The position numbers and the translations under genes are program-made. The notes below the pieces were generated by a model that searched no databases, was not told the origin of the DNA, and was given only the letters and a program-made list of their open reading frames with translations. A DNA stretch of 64,000 bases from an uncultured Flavobacteriaceae bacterium (lineage in GTDB: Bacteria; Bacteroidota; Bacteroidia; Flavobacteriales; Flavobacteriaceae): positions 53,616-117,615 of the forward strand of contig CANMLX010000010.1 in NCBI GenBank assembly GCA_947498845.1, in the 5' to 3' direction. Below are positions 54,602 to 63,927 of this stretch, one piece after another; position 1 is the stretch's first letter; every line of letters begins with the position of its first letter.

Positions 54602-55852
54602 TTAGTTGTGAGCTGGAAGCAATTGTGCTTTTACTTCTCCAAATCCTACTCTAATGTTTTCTTTTTTACAGTAACCTCTCATGATTACCGTATCAAAATC
54701 GTTTATAAATTTTCTTTCTTCACCGTTTGATAATGTAATTGGGTGTTTACCTGCCCATGTAAGCTCTATCATAGATCCATATGAGTTTGGTGCTTTGCCA
54801 CTAATAGTCCCTGAAGCCAAGATATCTCCTACATTAATATTACATCCATTACTGGTGTGATGTGCTATTTGTTGTGACATGTTCCAATACATATATTTAA
54901 AATTGGAATTACTCACAATATTTTCTTCTCCGTTTTTTGGCTGTAGGCTTACCTCTAATCGTATATCATAATTTTTTAAACCACTATATTCAAGGTATGT
55001 CAACACTTTTGGGTCTTGTTTAGGTCCTTGTACTCTAAAAGGCTCTAAAGCTTCTAAAGTTACTATCCACGGAGAAATAGATGATGCGAAATTTTTAGCT
55101 AAAAATGGACCTAACGGAACATATTCCCATTTTTGAATGTCTCTTGCAGACCAGTCATTAAACAATACTTTTCCAAAAATATAGTCCTCGGCATCAGCAG
55201 TTTTAACGGATTGCCCTTGCGTTGTATTCTTACCAATAATAAATCCCATTTCTAATTCAAAATCTACTCTCGTAGATGCCTGAAATACTGGTGTTTTAGC
55301 TTCAGGCTGCATAACTTGCCCTTTAGGTCTATAAATATCCTTGCCACTTACTATTATTGATGATGACCTACCGTGATAGGCAACTGGTAAGTGTTTCCAA
55401 TTAGGTAAAAGAGCATTTTCGGGGTCTCTAAACATTTTACCCACATTTGTAGCATGTTCTACACTTGAGTAAAAATCTGTATAGTCACCTATTTCAATAG
55501 GAAGGTGCATTGTGGCATCTAATTGATTGATTAAAACATTAGATTCGTTAATCAATGAAGAGTTCTCATTAGAAAGTAATTTTTGAATTTTTAATCTAAC
55601 TTTAGTGGTAATAGGCTTACCCAAATTGATGAAATCGTTTAAAAAAGGTGCTCTAAAGACTTGTTTGTTTATTTTTAAATCATCAAAATACTTCAATTTA
55701 GCAACAGCATATAAATCTACAATCTGATTACCAATTGCAATACCAATTCTTTTTTCCTTGTTTCCAACAGAAAATATCCCAAACGGGAGGTTGTATATAC
55801 CAAAATCTGAATCTTCAGGTATTGCTACCCAAGATGTTAATATTTTGTCCAT
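54602..55852 (-). CDS. fahA: Fumarylacetoacetase
   Basis: 416 residues. N-terminal SH3-like domain (DFGIYNLPFGIFS), then the FAH fold: DFYSSVEHATNVGKMFRDPE (catalytic/metal region), VAYHGRSSSIIVSG, DFELEMGFIIGK, FNDWSARDIQKWEYVPLGPF and GDILASGTISG. It hydrolyses fumarylacetoacetate to fumarate and acetoacetate, the last step of tyrosine degradation. 29 bp after hppD. Confidence 0.96.
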   Translation of the reverse strand: MDKILTSWVAIPEDSDFGIYNLPFGIFSVGNKEKRIGIAIGNQIVDLYAVAKLKYFDDLKINKQVFRAPFLNDFINLGKPITTKVRLKIQKLLSNENSSLINESNVLINQLDATMHLPIEIGDYTDFYSSVEHATNVGKMFRDPENALLPNWKHLPVAYHGRSSSIIVSGKDIYRPKGQVMQPEAKTPVFQASTRVDFELEMGFIIGKNTTQGQSVKTADAEDYIFGKVLFNDWSARDIQKWEYVPLGPFLAKNFASSISPWIVTLEALEPFRVQGPKQDPKVLTYLEYSGLKNYDIRLEVSLQPKNGEENIVSNSNFKYMYWNMSQQIAHHTSNGCNINVGDILASGTISGKAPNSYGSMIELTWAGKHPITLSNGEERKFINDFDTVIMRGYCKKENIRVGFGEVKAQLLPAHN

Positions 55853-55881
55853 AATTTTAAATTTAATACTATTAAATTATG

Positions 55882-57042
55882 CTATAATGTACCTCTATTT
55901 GCCTGTTCGCGTTCTATTGCTTCAAACAAAGCTTTAAAGTTTCCTACACCAAAAGATTGTGCGCCTTTACGTTGTATTACTTCAAAAAACATAGTTGGTC
56001 TATCAACTATAGTTTTGGTGAAAATTTGTAACAAATAACCTTCTTCATCTCTATCTATTAAAATACCGTGTTTTTTTAATACTTCTACATCTTCATCTAT
56101 TTCCCCAACGCGGTTTAATAAATCGTCATAATATTCCTCTGGTACATATAAAAACTCTACACCTCTTTCTCGCATGGCAGAAACCGTGTCTATTATATTA
56201 TCTGTTGCCACAGCAATATGCTGTACTCCTGCGCCATTATAAAAATCCAGATATTCTTCTATTTGCGATTTTTTCTTTCCTTTTGCTGGTTCATTAATAG
56301 GGAATTTTATTCTACCATTACCATTGGACATTACTTTACTCATTAAAGCCGTATAATCTGTTGAAATATCATCATCTGTAAAAGAAATAATTTGAGCAAA
56401 CCCCATTGTTATTGCATAAAATTCACACCATGCTTTCATTTCTCCCCAACCTACATTACCTACCATATGATCTATAAATTTTAAGCCAACTGGCTCTGGG
56501 TTGTAGTGTGATTTCCATTTGCGATACCCAGGCAAAAATAGACCATGATAATTTTTACGTTCTACAAAAATATGAACCGTTTCTCCATAAGTATATATGC
56601 CCGATCGAATTACATACCCTTTTTCATCTTCCTCTCTTACTGGTTTAAGATAAGGTTTAGCGCCTCTTTTTGTTGTTTCTTCAAAAGCTTTAGTGGCATC
56701 TTTAACCCATAGTGCTACTACTTTCACAGCATCACCATGTTCGTTTATATGCGCATTAATAGTGCCTCCTTTACCTAATGGAGTTGTTAGCACTAAACGA
56801 ATTTTATCTTGTTTTAACAGGTAAGACACTCTGTCTTTTACTCCAGTTTCTAAACCGGCATACGCTTCTGACTGAAATCCAAATGCTGTTTTATAAAAGT
56901 GAGCAGACTGCTTAGCGTTACCTACGTATAACTCCACATAATCGGTGCCTAATAATGGTAAAAAATCTTCTGCTTCATCAAATATTTTTTTAATACCATA
57001 TTCTGTATTTTGTAAATCTTTTAAATTTTTAATTTCTGCCAT
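55882..57042 (-). CDS. hppD: 4-hydroxyphenylpyruvate dioxygenase
   Basis: 386 residues, full length. The Fe(II) ligands are His192 (FIDHMVGNV), His275 (GVQHIAVATDN) and Glu354 (MFFEVIQRKG). It converts 4-hydroxyphenylpyruvate to homogentisate. Operon position: after hmgA (56 bp) and before fahA. Confidence 0.96.
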   Translation of the reverse strand: MAEIKNLKDLQNTEYGIKKIFDEAEDFLPLLGTDYVELYVGNAKQSAHFYKTAFGFQSEAYAGLETGVKDRVSYLLKQDKIRLVLTTPLGKGGTINAHINEHGDAVKVVALWVKDATKAFEETTKRGAKPYLKPVREEDEKGYVIRSGIYTYGETVHIFVERKNYHGLFLPGYRKWKSHYNPEPVGLKFIDHMVGNVGWGEMKAWCEFYAITMGFAQIISFTDDDISTDYTALMSKVMSNGNGRIKFPINEPAKGKKKSQIEEYLDFYNGAGVQHIAVATDNIIDTVSAMRERGVEFLYVPEEYYDDLLNRVGEIDEDVEVLKKHGILIDRDEEGYLLQIFTKTIVDRPTMFFEVIQRKGAQSFGVGNFKALFEAIEREQANRGTL

Positions 57043-57098
57043 TTTGTTTAAATTTTAGGTATTATATTACCTTTAATAGAACGTTGATTATATTGTAA

Positions 57099-58265
57099 TT
57101 AATGATTTTCGTCTAACCATGATGTATAATAATTTCCTGTATCTATTTTCATAGCTTCTTCTGTGACCATTAGTGGTTTAAAGGTATCCACCATTACCGC
57201 CAACTCTTCTGTTTTTGTTTTACCTATACTACGTTCCATTGCTCCTGGATGTGGACCATGAGGAATACCGGCAGGATGTAATGTAATTTGCCCTAAACCA
57301 ATATTATTTCTACTCATAAAATCACCATCGACATAATATAATACTTCATCAGAATCTATATTGCTATGATTATAAGGCGCTGGTATGGATTGCGGGTGGT
57401 AATCATACAATCTGGGTACAAATGAACAAATCACAAATGCACTTGTTTCAAACGTTTGATGTACTGGAGGTGGTTGATGAATACGCCCGGTAATAGGCTC
57501 AAAATCGTGAATTGATAATTTATAAGGATAGTTATACCCATCCCAACCTACTACACTAAATGGATGACATGCATACACGTACTCATAAATCATATCCTGC
57601 TTTTTTACTTTTACAATAAAATCACCTTTATCTGTAAAAGTTTCTAACTCGTTTGGGGGATGCATATCTCGCTCACAGAAAGGTGAATGTTCTAAATGCT
57701 GACCAAACCAATTACGATAACGTTTTGGGGTGTAAATAGGGTGCTTTGATTCTACAATAAATAATTTGTTGTCTTTAGAATGAAAATCTATTTGATACAT
57801 CACTCCTCTTGGAATCACTATATAATCACCATATTCAAAATCAATATTTCCTAAAAAAGTTCTGAGTTTACCTGTTCCTTTATGAATAAATAAAACTTCA
57901 TCTGAATCTGTATTTTTATAAAAATATGTTCTTAACGATGTTTTAGGAGCAGCCAATACTATATAGCAATCGCTATTGGCTAGAATTATTTTTCTACTTT
58001 CTAAAAAATCATGTTCTGCAACAACATCAAAACCTTTTAAACGCATAGATTTCATGTTCTTATCTATAGCAATTTTTGGAGATATATCATACGATTTCAA
58101 TACGCCTTTAACCTGTGTTGGTCTATGTGTATGATATAGTAATGAAGACATCCCATCAAATCCTATAGTGCCAAAAAGCTCTTCGTAATAAAAGTCCCCT
58201 TTTTCGCTCTTAAAAATAGTATGTTTTTTAGGCGGTATCTTGCCTAATTTGTGATATCTAGGCAT
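57099..58265 (-). CDS. hmgA: Homogentisate 1,2-dioxygenase
   Basis: 388 residues of the compact bacterial form. Cupin features: YGDYIVIPRGVMYQIDF, VGWDGYNYPYKLSIHDF, RIHQPPPVHQTFE and LHPAGIPHGPHPGAMERS (iron ligands in the HGPHPG area). It opens the ring of homogentisate. One base separates it from the aminotransferase gene upstream. Confidence 0.95.
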   Translation of the reverse strand: MPRYHKLGKIPPKKHTIFKSEKGDFYYEELFGTIGFDGMSSLLYHTHRPTQVKGVLKSYDISPKIAIDKNMKSMRLKGFDVVAEHDFLESRKIILANSDCYIVLAAPKTSLRTYFYKNTDSDEVLFIHKGTGKLRTFLGNIDFEYGDYIVIPRGVMYQIDFHSKDNKLFIVESKHPIYTPKRYRNWFGQHLEHSPFCERDMHPPNELETFTDKGDFIVKVKKQDMIYEYVYACHPFSVVGWDGYNYPYKLSIHDFEPITGRIHQPPPVHQTFETSAFVICSFVPRLYDYHPQSIPAPYNHSNIDSDEVLYYVDGDFMSRNNIGLGQITLHPAGIPHGPHPGAMERSIGKTKTEELAVMVDTFKPLMVTEEAMKIDTGNYYTSWLDENH

Positions 58266-58266
58266 G

Positions 58267-59373
58267 TTAAATATGTTTATATACGTTAGCTATGGCTTGT
58301 GTTAAGGCTATATTAGCTGCTCTATTTCCTATAGTTATTCTAGCGCCATTAGGTGCTCCAAACTTATCGCAAGGCCTTATCATTATACCTTGAGCTAAGA
58401 TTTTGTTTACAAAAATGTTCAATTCTATTTTTGGTTCTATAAAAATAAAATTGGTTTGACTTGGCCAATATTTTACATCTAATTTCTTAAACTCTTTATA
58501 CAACCATTGCTTTTCTATTCTTATTAAATCAATCGTTTTAACCAAATGGTTTTTATCTTTAAGAGCATTAATACCTGCAACCATTGATAAGGTATTTATC
58601 ATAAAAGGGCGTTTAATATTTTCTAAATATGAAATTATTTTAGGTGTAGAAATACTATAACCTAATCGTATGCCAGCCAAACCATAAGCTTTTGAAAAAC
58701 TGTTTATACCAATAACATTTTTATTCTCTTTAATATAATCGAATGCTCTAGGAAAATCTGCTGCATCTGCAAAGTGAAAATAGACTTCGTCATAAACCAC
58801 CATAACATTATCTGGTAATTTATTAATTAATAAATCTATATTTTTTTTGCTTGTATAAGTTCCTGTTGGATTATTTGGATTTGTAATAAAAATTAGCCTT
58901 GTTTTTTTAGTAATTGACTTTAGTATTACATCAATATCTATAGTGTAATCTTTCGATTTTAGAGGGATATTTACAACTTTACATCCTTCTTTCTCAATCA
59001 TGCTTTCATAAGCAACAAATGTTGGGTGACTAATAATACATTCTAGACCAGGACTTAAAAAGGCTCGTGTTATTAATTCTAAAACTTCAACACCACCATT
59101 AGCGGTTACTATATTTTTTGGAGTAAGATTTTTATATACACTACAAATTGTTTCTTTTAAAAGATTATCATCTCTAAAATCATACTCATGTACATTTTCA
59201 AGGCTATTATTAATCGCTTTTTGGGCTAATGGTGATGGCCCTAAAATATTTTCATTTGAAGAAAGTTTCCAGACTTGTTTAATATTAGCACTACACTTAA
59301 TTTCTTCTCTTGTTATGCCGCCTGCATAATCTTTCGTCTTTATATAATTTTTAAAAATTGAACTTATAGCCAT
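58267..59373 (-). CDS. PLP-dependent aminotransferase (HisC-like), probable aromatic aminotransferase
   Basis: 368 residues, fold-type I aminotransferase of the histidinol-phosphate type: LSSNENILGPSPLA, FITNPNNPTGTY, YDEVYFHFA, and PLP Lys228 in NSFSKAYGLAGIRLGY. Its place as first gene of the operon with hmgA-hppD-fahA suggests it converts tyrosine to 4-hydroxyphenylpyruvate rather than acting in histidine synthesis. Inferred from context. Confidence 0.88.
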   Translation of the reverse strand: MAISSIFKNYIKTKDYAGGITREEIKCSANIKQVWKLSSNENILGPSPLAQKAINNSLENVHEYDFRDDNLLKETICSVYKNLTPKNIVTANGGVEVLELITRAFLSPGLECIISHPTFVAYESMIEKEGCKVVNIPLKSKDYTIDIDVILKSITKKTRLIFITNPNNPTGTYTSKKNIDLLINKLPDNVMVVYDEVYFHFADAADFPRAFDYIKENKNVIGINSFSKAYGLAGIRLGYSISTPKIISYLENIKRPFMINTLSMVAGINALKDKNHLVKTIDLIRIEKQWLYKEFKKLDVKYWPSQTNFIFIEPKIELNIFVNKILAQGIMIRPCDKFGAPNGARITIGNRAANIALTQAIANVYKHI

Positions 59374-59439
59374 ACTTACAAAAGTATTGCTTAATTATAT
59401 TGATAATTATATTTCACTATTTAAAACTTTATATTAAGT

Positions 59440-59484
59440 GTTTTTAACTATTTATTTTTATTAATTTGTTGTTTTTAACTATTT
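59440..59484. promoter_or_regulatory. Direct repeats between the tyrosine operon and its Lrp-type regulator
   Basis: The 14-mer GTTTTTAACTATTT occurs at 59440-59453 and 59471-59484, exactly 31 bp (about three helical turns) apart. A related inverted form, CACTATTTAAAAC, is at about 59415-59427. The spacing suits an oligomeric regulator such as Lrp/AsnC. A TAnnTTT-like element (TACCTTTA) near 59499 may be the lrp promoter. Confidence 0.45.
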
Positions 59485-59523
59485 TATTAGATATATTTAC
59501 CTTTATGTGATATATTTTACTGC

Positions 59524-60012
59524 ATGAAAAACAAACTTGATACTATTGATATTAAGATTTTAGAATTTCTTCAAGAAGATTCTAAAATAACAGCAAAGAG
59601 CATTGGAGAAAAATTAAACCTTTCTCAAACTCCCATTTTTGAAAGAATAAAAAAAATGGAGGAAATGAAATATATAGATGGCTATGTTGCTTCATTAAAC
59701 GAAAGAAACATAGGATTAAAGCAAACTGTTTTTATTGGAGTTACGTTAAAAGGACATACACGTAGTTATTTAGATAAATTTTTGGCGCAGGTTAACGACT
59801 TTCCTGAAGTTACAGAGTGTTATCAAGTAACTGGAAACTTTGATTATTTATTAAAAATTGTTTTAAGAGATATAGAAGCCTATCAAATTTTTATAGAGAC
59901 CAAATTATCTTTAATTTCTGAACTAGGAAGCGTACATTCATATATGGCTACAAAAAAAGGAAAGCATACTAATAAATTGGATTTAAGTATTTTAAAAGAC
60001 TCTATTGCTTGA
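59524..60012 (+). CDS. Lrp/AsnC-family transcriptional regulator
   Basis: 162 residues. N-terminal helix-turn-helix (LDTIDIKILEFLQEDSKITA ... IGEKLNLSQTPIFERIKKME) and C-terminal RAM domain (ECYQVTGNFDYLLKIVLRDI). Divergent from the tyrosine degradation operon, which it probably controls in response to an aromatic amino acid. Confidence 0.94.
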   Translation: MKNKLDTIDIKILEFLQEDSKITAKSIGEKLNLSQTPIFERIKKMEEMKYIDGYVASLNERNIGLKQTVFIGVTLKGHTRSYLDKFLAQVNDFPEVTECYQVTGNFDYLLKIVLRDIEAYQIFIETKLSLISELGSVHSYMATKKGKHTNKLDLSILKDSIA

Positions 60013-60096
60013 TTAGCAGTATTCCAAAACATAAAATAACACTACAAATAACATGATTCAATTATCTAAAAAAAGAACCTGTTACGACTTTTTATT

Positions 60097-61032
60097 TTAA
60101 TCTTTATATGCATACCCATTCCCAAACCTAACACTAAATACTAAGCCATGAATATTCCCTATAGGTGAATTATTTGTAGCTATATTATAATGATAAATTA
60201 ATCTAAAATTATTAAGCAGATAAAGACCAGCTAGTATATTAAAGCTTGAATTCGTTCTGTAGCCTGCGCCTATTTCAAATTTATTTTGGTAACTCATTGA
60301 TGCATTAAAATCTACCAAGATTGGTGCGCCTTTTTCGTGTTTTATAAAGATACTAGGTTTAAACATAAAGTTTTCAAAGCGATCATTAAAAAAGCGATAC
60401 CCTAAATAGCCATACACTGGAAATACTAAATTTAGAGCGTCTCTATCTTGAGCTAAGCTCGTGCCAAATACATTTGGTACAGAAAGACCAACATAAAAAC
60501 GGGAATGATTAAACAAAAAACCCGCACCAATTGTGGGAATACTAGAATTTATATTTTCACTAAACTTAATATCATCTACAATGTTAAGACTTAATAGATT
60601 ATCTTGGTATTGCAATAATCCAGCAGTAATCCCAAATGATAAAACACCTGGTTCATAATTTTGCCAATAGGGCCTATCGTTTTTAAAATCAAACCTAATT
60701 TTATAAGAATATGCCAAAAATGTATTTGTAGATGACGTTACTCCAATTTCATCTCTAACTATTGCAGCTCCTAATCCCATTTTTCCATTACTAATTGGAA
60801 CATGAAAACTAGCATTAAGATTTCTTGGGGCACCATCAAAATTACTAAAACCAGTATTACTAATAGTGGCTTCTCCTGTTGATAATAAACCTGTATAACC
60901 AGGGTTAATTATAAACGGATTATAATTATATTCTGGAAATGATGCTGTTTGTTGCGCAAAACCTAAATAACAACTTGTAATATACACAGTTAAACGAAGC
61001 GCAAGACTTTTATAATTGAATTTTAATTTCAT
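60097..61032 (-). CDS. PorP/SprF-family type IX secretion-associated membrane protein
   Basis: 311 residues with a signal peptide region (LTVYITSCYLGFAQQ). YNPFIINPGYTGL near the N-terminus and a beta-barrel pattern (LGAAIVRDEIGVTSS, FEIGAGYRTNSSFNILAGLY, GLVFSVRFG) define the PorP/SprF family. These proteins help type B T9SS substrates reach the surface. It lies 3 bp after a gene for exactly such a substrate (the CHU_C protein), so the pair is functionally linked. Confidence 0.93.
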   Translation of the reverse strand: MKLKFNYKSLALRLTVYITSCYLGFAQQTASFPEYNYNPFIINPGYTGLLSTGEATISNTGFSNFDGAPRNLNASFHVPISNGKMGLGAAIVRDEIGVTSSTNTFLAYSYKIRFDFKNDRPYWQNYEPGVLSFGITAGLLQYQDNLLSLNIVDDIKFSENINSSIPTIGAGFLFNHSRFYVGLSVPNVFGTSLAQDRDALNLVFPVYGYLGYRFFNDRFENFMFKPSIFIKHEKGAPILVDFNASMSYQNKFEIGAGYRTNSSFNILAGLYLLNNFRLIYHYNIATNNSPIGNIHGLVFSVRFGNGYAYKD

Positions 61033-61035
61033 GAC

Positions 61036-63927
61036 TTAACGCTTTATAACTACGAAACCTTTAGTTTTTTTAAGATTGTGATTTCCATTTATTTTAATTT
61101 CAAAAAAGTAGGTGCCAGAAGGTAATTTACCTGCTCCCATAGTTGTCTTTTGGTTAGCTTCCCCACTAAATACTCTCGATAAATTATCATACCCTGCAAT
61201 TCTAAAGACTCTATCTCCCCATCTATTATATATAATGACTTCATTATCTGGATAATTTTGAATACCATCAATAACCCAGTAATCATTTATACCATTTCCA
61301 TCTGGAGAAAAACCATATTTGGTAGTATCATCTTCTGGGAAAGATATTGAACGCTCTGTGGTAAAGCTTTCTTCACTACACCCAATTGCATTACCAACAG
61401 CATTATACGGCGTAATCGTTACAAATATTTGCGTATTCTCAGGTAAATCTGTTGATAAATTGTAAGAAGTATCATTACCTGCATCAAAATTATCTATAAC
61501 ATCATTTCCATTAGATGTTGTTCCAACAGTTATTCGATAACCATCTACGTTTGATATAGCTGCCCAATTTAAATCTGTACTAATCGAAACGTTTGTGGCA
61601 GTATTAGATGGCGAAATCAAGTTAGAACAATTTGGAACTACAGGAATGGTTTCTGTAGTAAAGCTTTCTTCTGTACACCCCATTGCGTTACCAAAAGCAT
61701 TATATGGCGTAATTGTTACAAATATTTGTGTCTGCTCTGGTAAGTCTGCTAATAAATTGTAAGTAGTTGTGTTGCCTGCATCAAAATTATCTAGAATATC
61801 ATTTCCATTAGGTGTTGTTCCTAATGTAATTCTATAGCCATCAGCATCTGTAACTGAATCCCATGATACTGAAGCTATTTTAGTTGAAATGTTAATAGCT
61901 CCGTTCATTGGTGAAATTAATGACGTACAATTAGGAATTGATGTAGATGAGTTTGGGTCATTAATAATAGTAAAATTTGTAGAGGGACAATTAAACAATG
62001 GGCTACCAAAAGCATTATATGGTATAATACTAATGTCGACTATTTCTCCATAAGAGAAATCATTTTGAAACGTATAGGTAGTCCCTCTAGGTACATCTAC
62101 ATCAGACACATTATTGTTTGCTGTACCAGTTACCGTAATTCTATATCCGCTTGCATTAGTCACCGGAGGCCATGAAACAGAAGCAATATCTATTGGGATA
62201 TTGGTAGCCCCATTTGCAGGGGAATTGGCACTAGTACAGGAAGGAGTAGTTGTAGGAAACTCTATAATAGTAAAACTTTGTGTGATACAAGTTGTATTTG
62301 TTCCTGCAGAATTATAAGGTTCTATTTTAATATTAACAATTTCTTCGTGGGTAAAGTCGTTTGAGAAATTATAAGAAGTGCCCGTAATCACATCAAAATT
62401 AGACACATTATTATCAGCAGTTCCAGACACTGTTATTCTATACCCATCTGCATTAGCAACAGGATCCCATGATACAGAAGCTCTATTAACAGAAACGCCA
62501 ATATCTCCATTAGCAGGAGCACTTAATGTGGTACAGTCTGGTATTGTTGGTGTAGTATTTGCTGATTCAATAGTAAAGCTTTGAATAGTACAACCTGTAG
62601 CTTCTACGGTTCCGTTTACAGGAATAATAGAAACAGAAACAATTTCATCATTTAAAAAAGGCATTGTAAAATCTACATGGGTATCAGTTGTTTCAAATTC
62701 AGGCCTATTATTATTTGTAGTTCCTGTGATTGTAACTTTATAACTGGTAGCTTCAGCAACAACATCCCAAGTAATTTGATTTAACGTTGTAGCTACATCT
62801 GTATCAGCATTCATTGGAGTTAATAAAGTAGTACAATCTGGTATTGTTGGTGTAGTATTTGCCGATTCAATAGTAAAGCTTTGAATAGTACAACCTGTAG
62901 CTTCTACGGTTCCGTTTACAGGAATAATAGAAACAGAAACAATTTCATCATTTAAAAAGGGCATTGTAAAATCTACATGGGTATCAGTTGTTTCAAATTC
63001 AGGTCTATTATTATTTGTAGTTCCTGTGATTGTAACTTTATAACTTGTAGCTTCAGCAACAACATCCCAAGTAATCTGATTTAACGTTGTAGCCACATCT
63101 GTATCTCCATTCATTGGTGCAGATAATGTAGTACAATTTGGTATTGTTGCAACAGTTTCGGTTAGTATCAACTCAAAGGATTCTTCGCTATTACAAGTAC
63201 TTGAGCCATCATAAATATAAAGGGTAATAGGATAACTTAGGAAATCACCGAAGCTAATAACATCACCCGCATTATAACTTGTTCCTCCCCCATTGGTTTC
63301 GGTATAGTATGCCTCTGCTCCCGTAAGTTTCGTGCCTATGATGGTAGGCAAAGTATAAGAATCTACATGGGTTTGGTCGGCTAAATCACTAATTGTGGGA
63401 CCAGAGAGACCTCCATCGCTTATAATCCAGCTGTCTGATGCTATCATATTAGCTCTAGCATCTTCAGCTGTTTTAGAGCAATATTGACTATTTCCTCCAC
63501 TAAAACTAACATTAGGTTGTAAATTTTGAGCATTCCAGCCAATTAAAAGTGCCTCATAATTTACTGTTGATAAGGTAACCCCATCAAACATGTCTTCCAT
63601 ATTAGTTACTAGTTCTACATTCCAAGAACTTATATTTTGATCAAAATTAACAGCGTCCTTAAACATGCCACGCATTAAAATAGCACTGCTAGTAACCCAT
63701 CCGCTAATATCTTGGTTAAATGAGATAGCCTGATCAAACATAGTATGGAAAAATCTAGTATTGCTGACATCCCAATTACTAATATCTTGGTTGAAAGCAC
63801 TTGCTCCTCTAAACAATTCCCCCATATTTTCTACATTGGTTAAGATCCATCCACTAATATCTTGATTGAATGTGCTAGCTGATCGAAACATACTACTCAT
63901 GGTAGTTACGTTACCCGTATTCCGGTA
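61036..63927 (-). CDS. BspA-repeat surface protein with fibronectin-like repeats and CHU_C sorting domain, 5'-truncated
   Basis: About 964 residues remain. Order: four or five BspA/DUF285 repeats (FRSASTFNQDISGW, FRGASAFNQDISNWDVSN, FDQAISFNQDISGW), an Ig-like domain, six ~100-residue fibronectin-type repeats (pattern NCTTLSAPMNGDTDVA ... W..V), and a C-terminal gliding-motility-associated (CHU_C, type B T9SS) domain with YGFSPDGNGINDYWVIDG and IIYNRWGDRVF. The frame stays open to 63981, but those codons (from a TTG) derive from an IS-like end, and no signal peptide remains. The true 5' end has been lost, so the protein is probably not exported. Confidence 0.85.
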   Translation of the reverse strand, partial: YRNTGNVTTMSSMFRSASTFNQDISGWILTNVENMGELFRGASAFNQDISNWDVSNTRFFHTMFDQAISFNQDISGWVTSSAILMRGMFKDAVNFDQNISSWNVELVTNMEDMFDGVTLSTVNYEALLIGWNAQNLQPNVSFSGGNSQYCSKTAEDARANMIASDSWIISDGGLSGPTISDLADQTHVDSYTLPTIIGTKLTGAEAYYTETNGGGTSYNAGDVISFGDFLSYPITLYIYDGSSTCNSEESFELILTETVATIPNCTTLSAPMNGDTDVATTLNQITWDVVAEATSYKVTITGTTNNNRPEFETTDTHVDFTMPFLNDEIVSVSIIPVNGTVEATGCTIQSFTIESANTTPTIPDCTTLLTPMNADTDVATTLNQITWDVVAEATSYKVTITGTTNNNRPEFETTDTHVDFTMPFLNDEIVSVSIIPVNGTVEATGCTIQSFTIESANTTPTIPDCTTLSAPANGDIGVSVNRASVSWDPVANADGYRITVSGTADNNVSNFDVITGTSYNFSNDFTHEEIVNIKIEPYNSAGTNTTCITQSFTIIEFPTTTPSCTSANSPANGATNIPIDIASVSWPPVTNASGYRITVTGTANNNVSDVDVPRGTTYTFQNDFSYGEIVDISIIPYNAFGSPLFNCPSTNFTIINDPNSSTSIPNCTSLISPMNGAINISTKIASVSWDSVTDADGYRITLGTTPNGNDILDNFDAGNTTTYNLLADLPEQTQIFVTITPYNAFGNAMGCTEESFTTETIPVVPNCSNLISPSNTATNVSISTDLNWAAISNVDGYRITVGTTSNGNDVIDNFDAGNDTSYNLSTDLPENTQIFVTITPYNAVGNAIGCSEESFTTERSISFPEDDTTKYGFSPDGNGINDYWVIDGIQNYPDNEVIIYNRWGDRVFRIAGYDNLSRVFSGEANQKTTMGAGKLPSGTYFFEIKINGNHNLKKTKGFVVIKR
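62540..63139 (-). repeat. Two near-identical 300-bp tandem repeats in the CHU_C protein gene
   Basis: Units 62540-62839 and 62840-63139, exactly 300 bp (100 codons) apart with only scattered base changes. They encode fibronectin-like modules with ITWDVVAEATSYKVTITGTT and FTMPFLNDEIVSVSIIPVNG. Other units in the gene are far more diverged, so this pair is a recent duplication. Confidence 0.88.
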
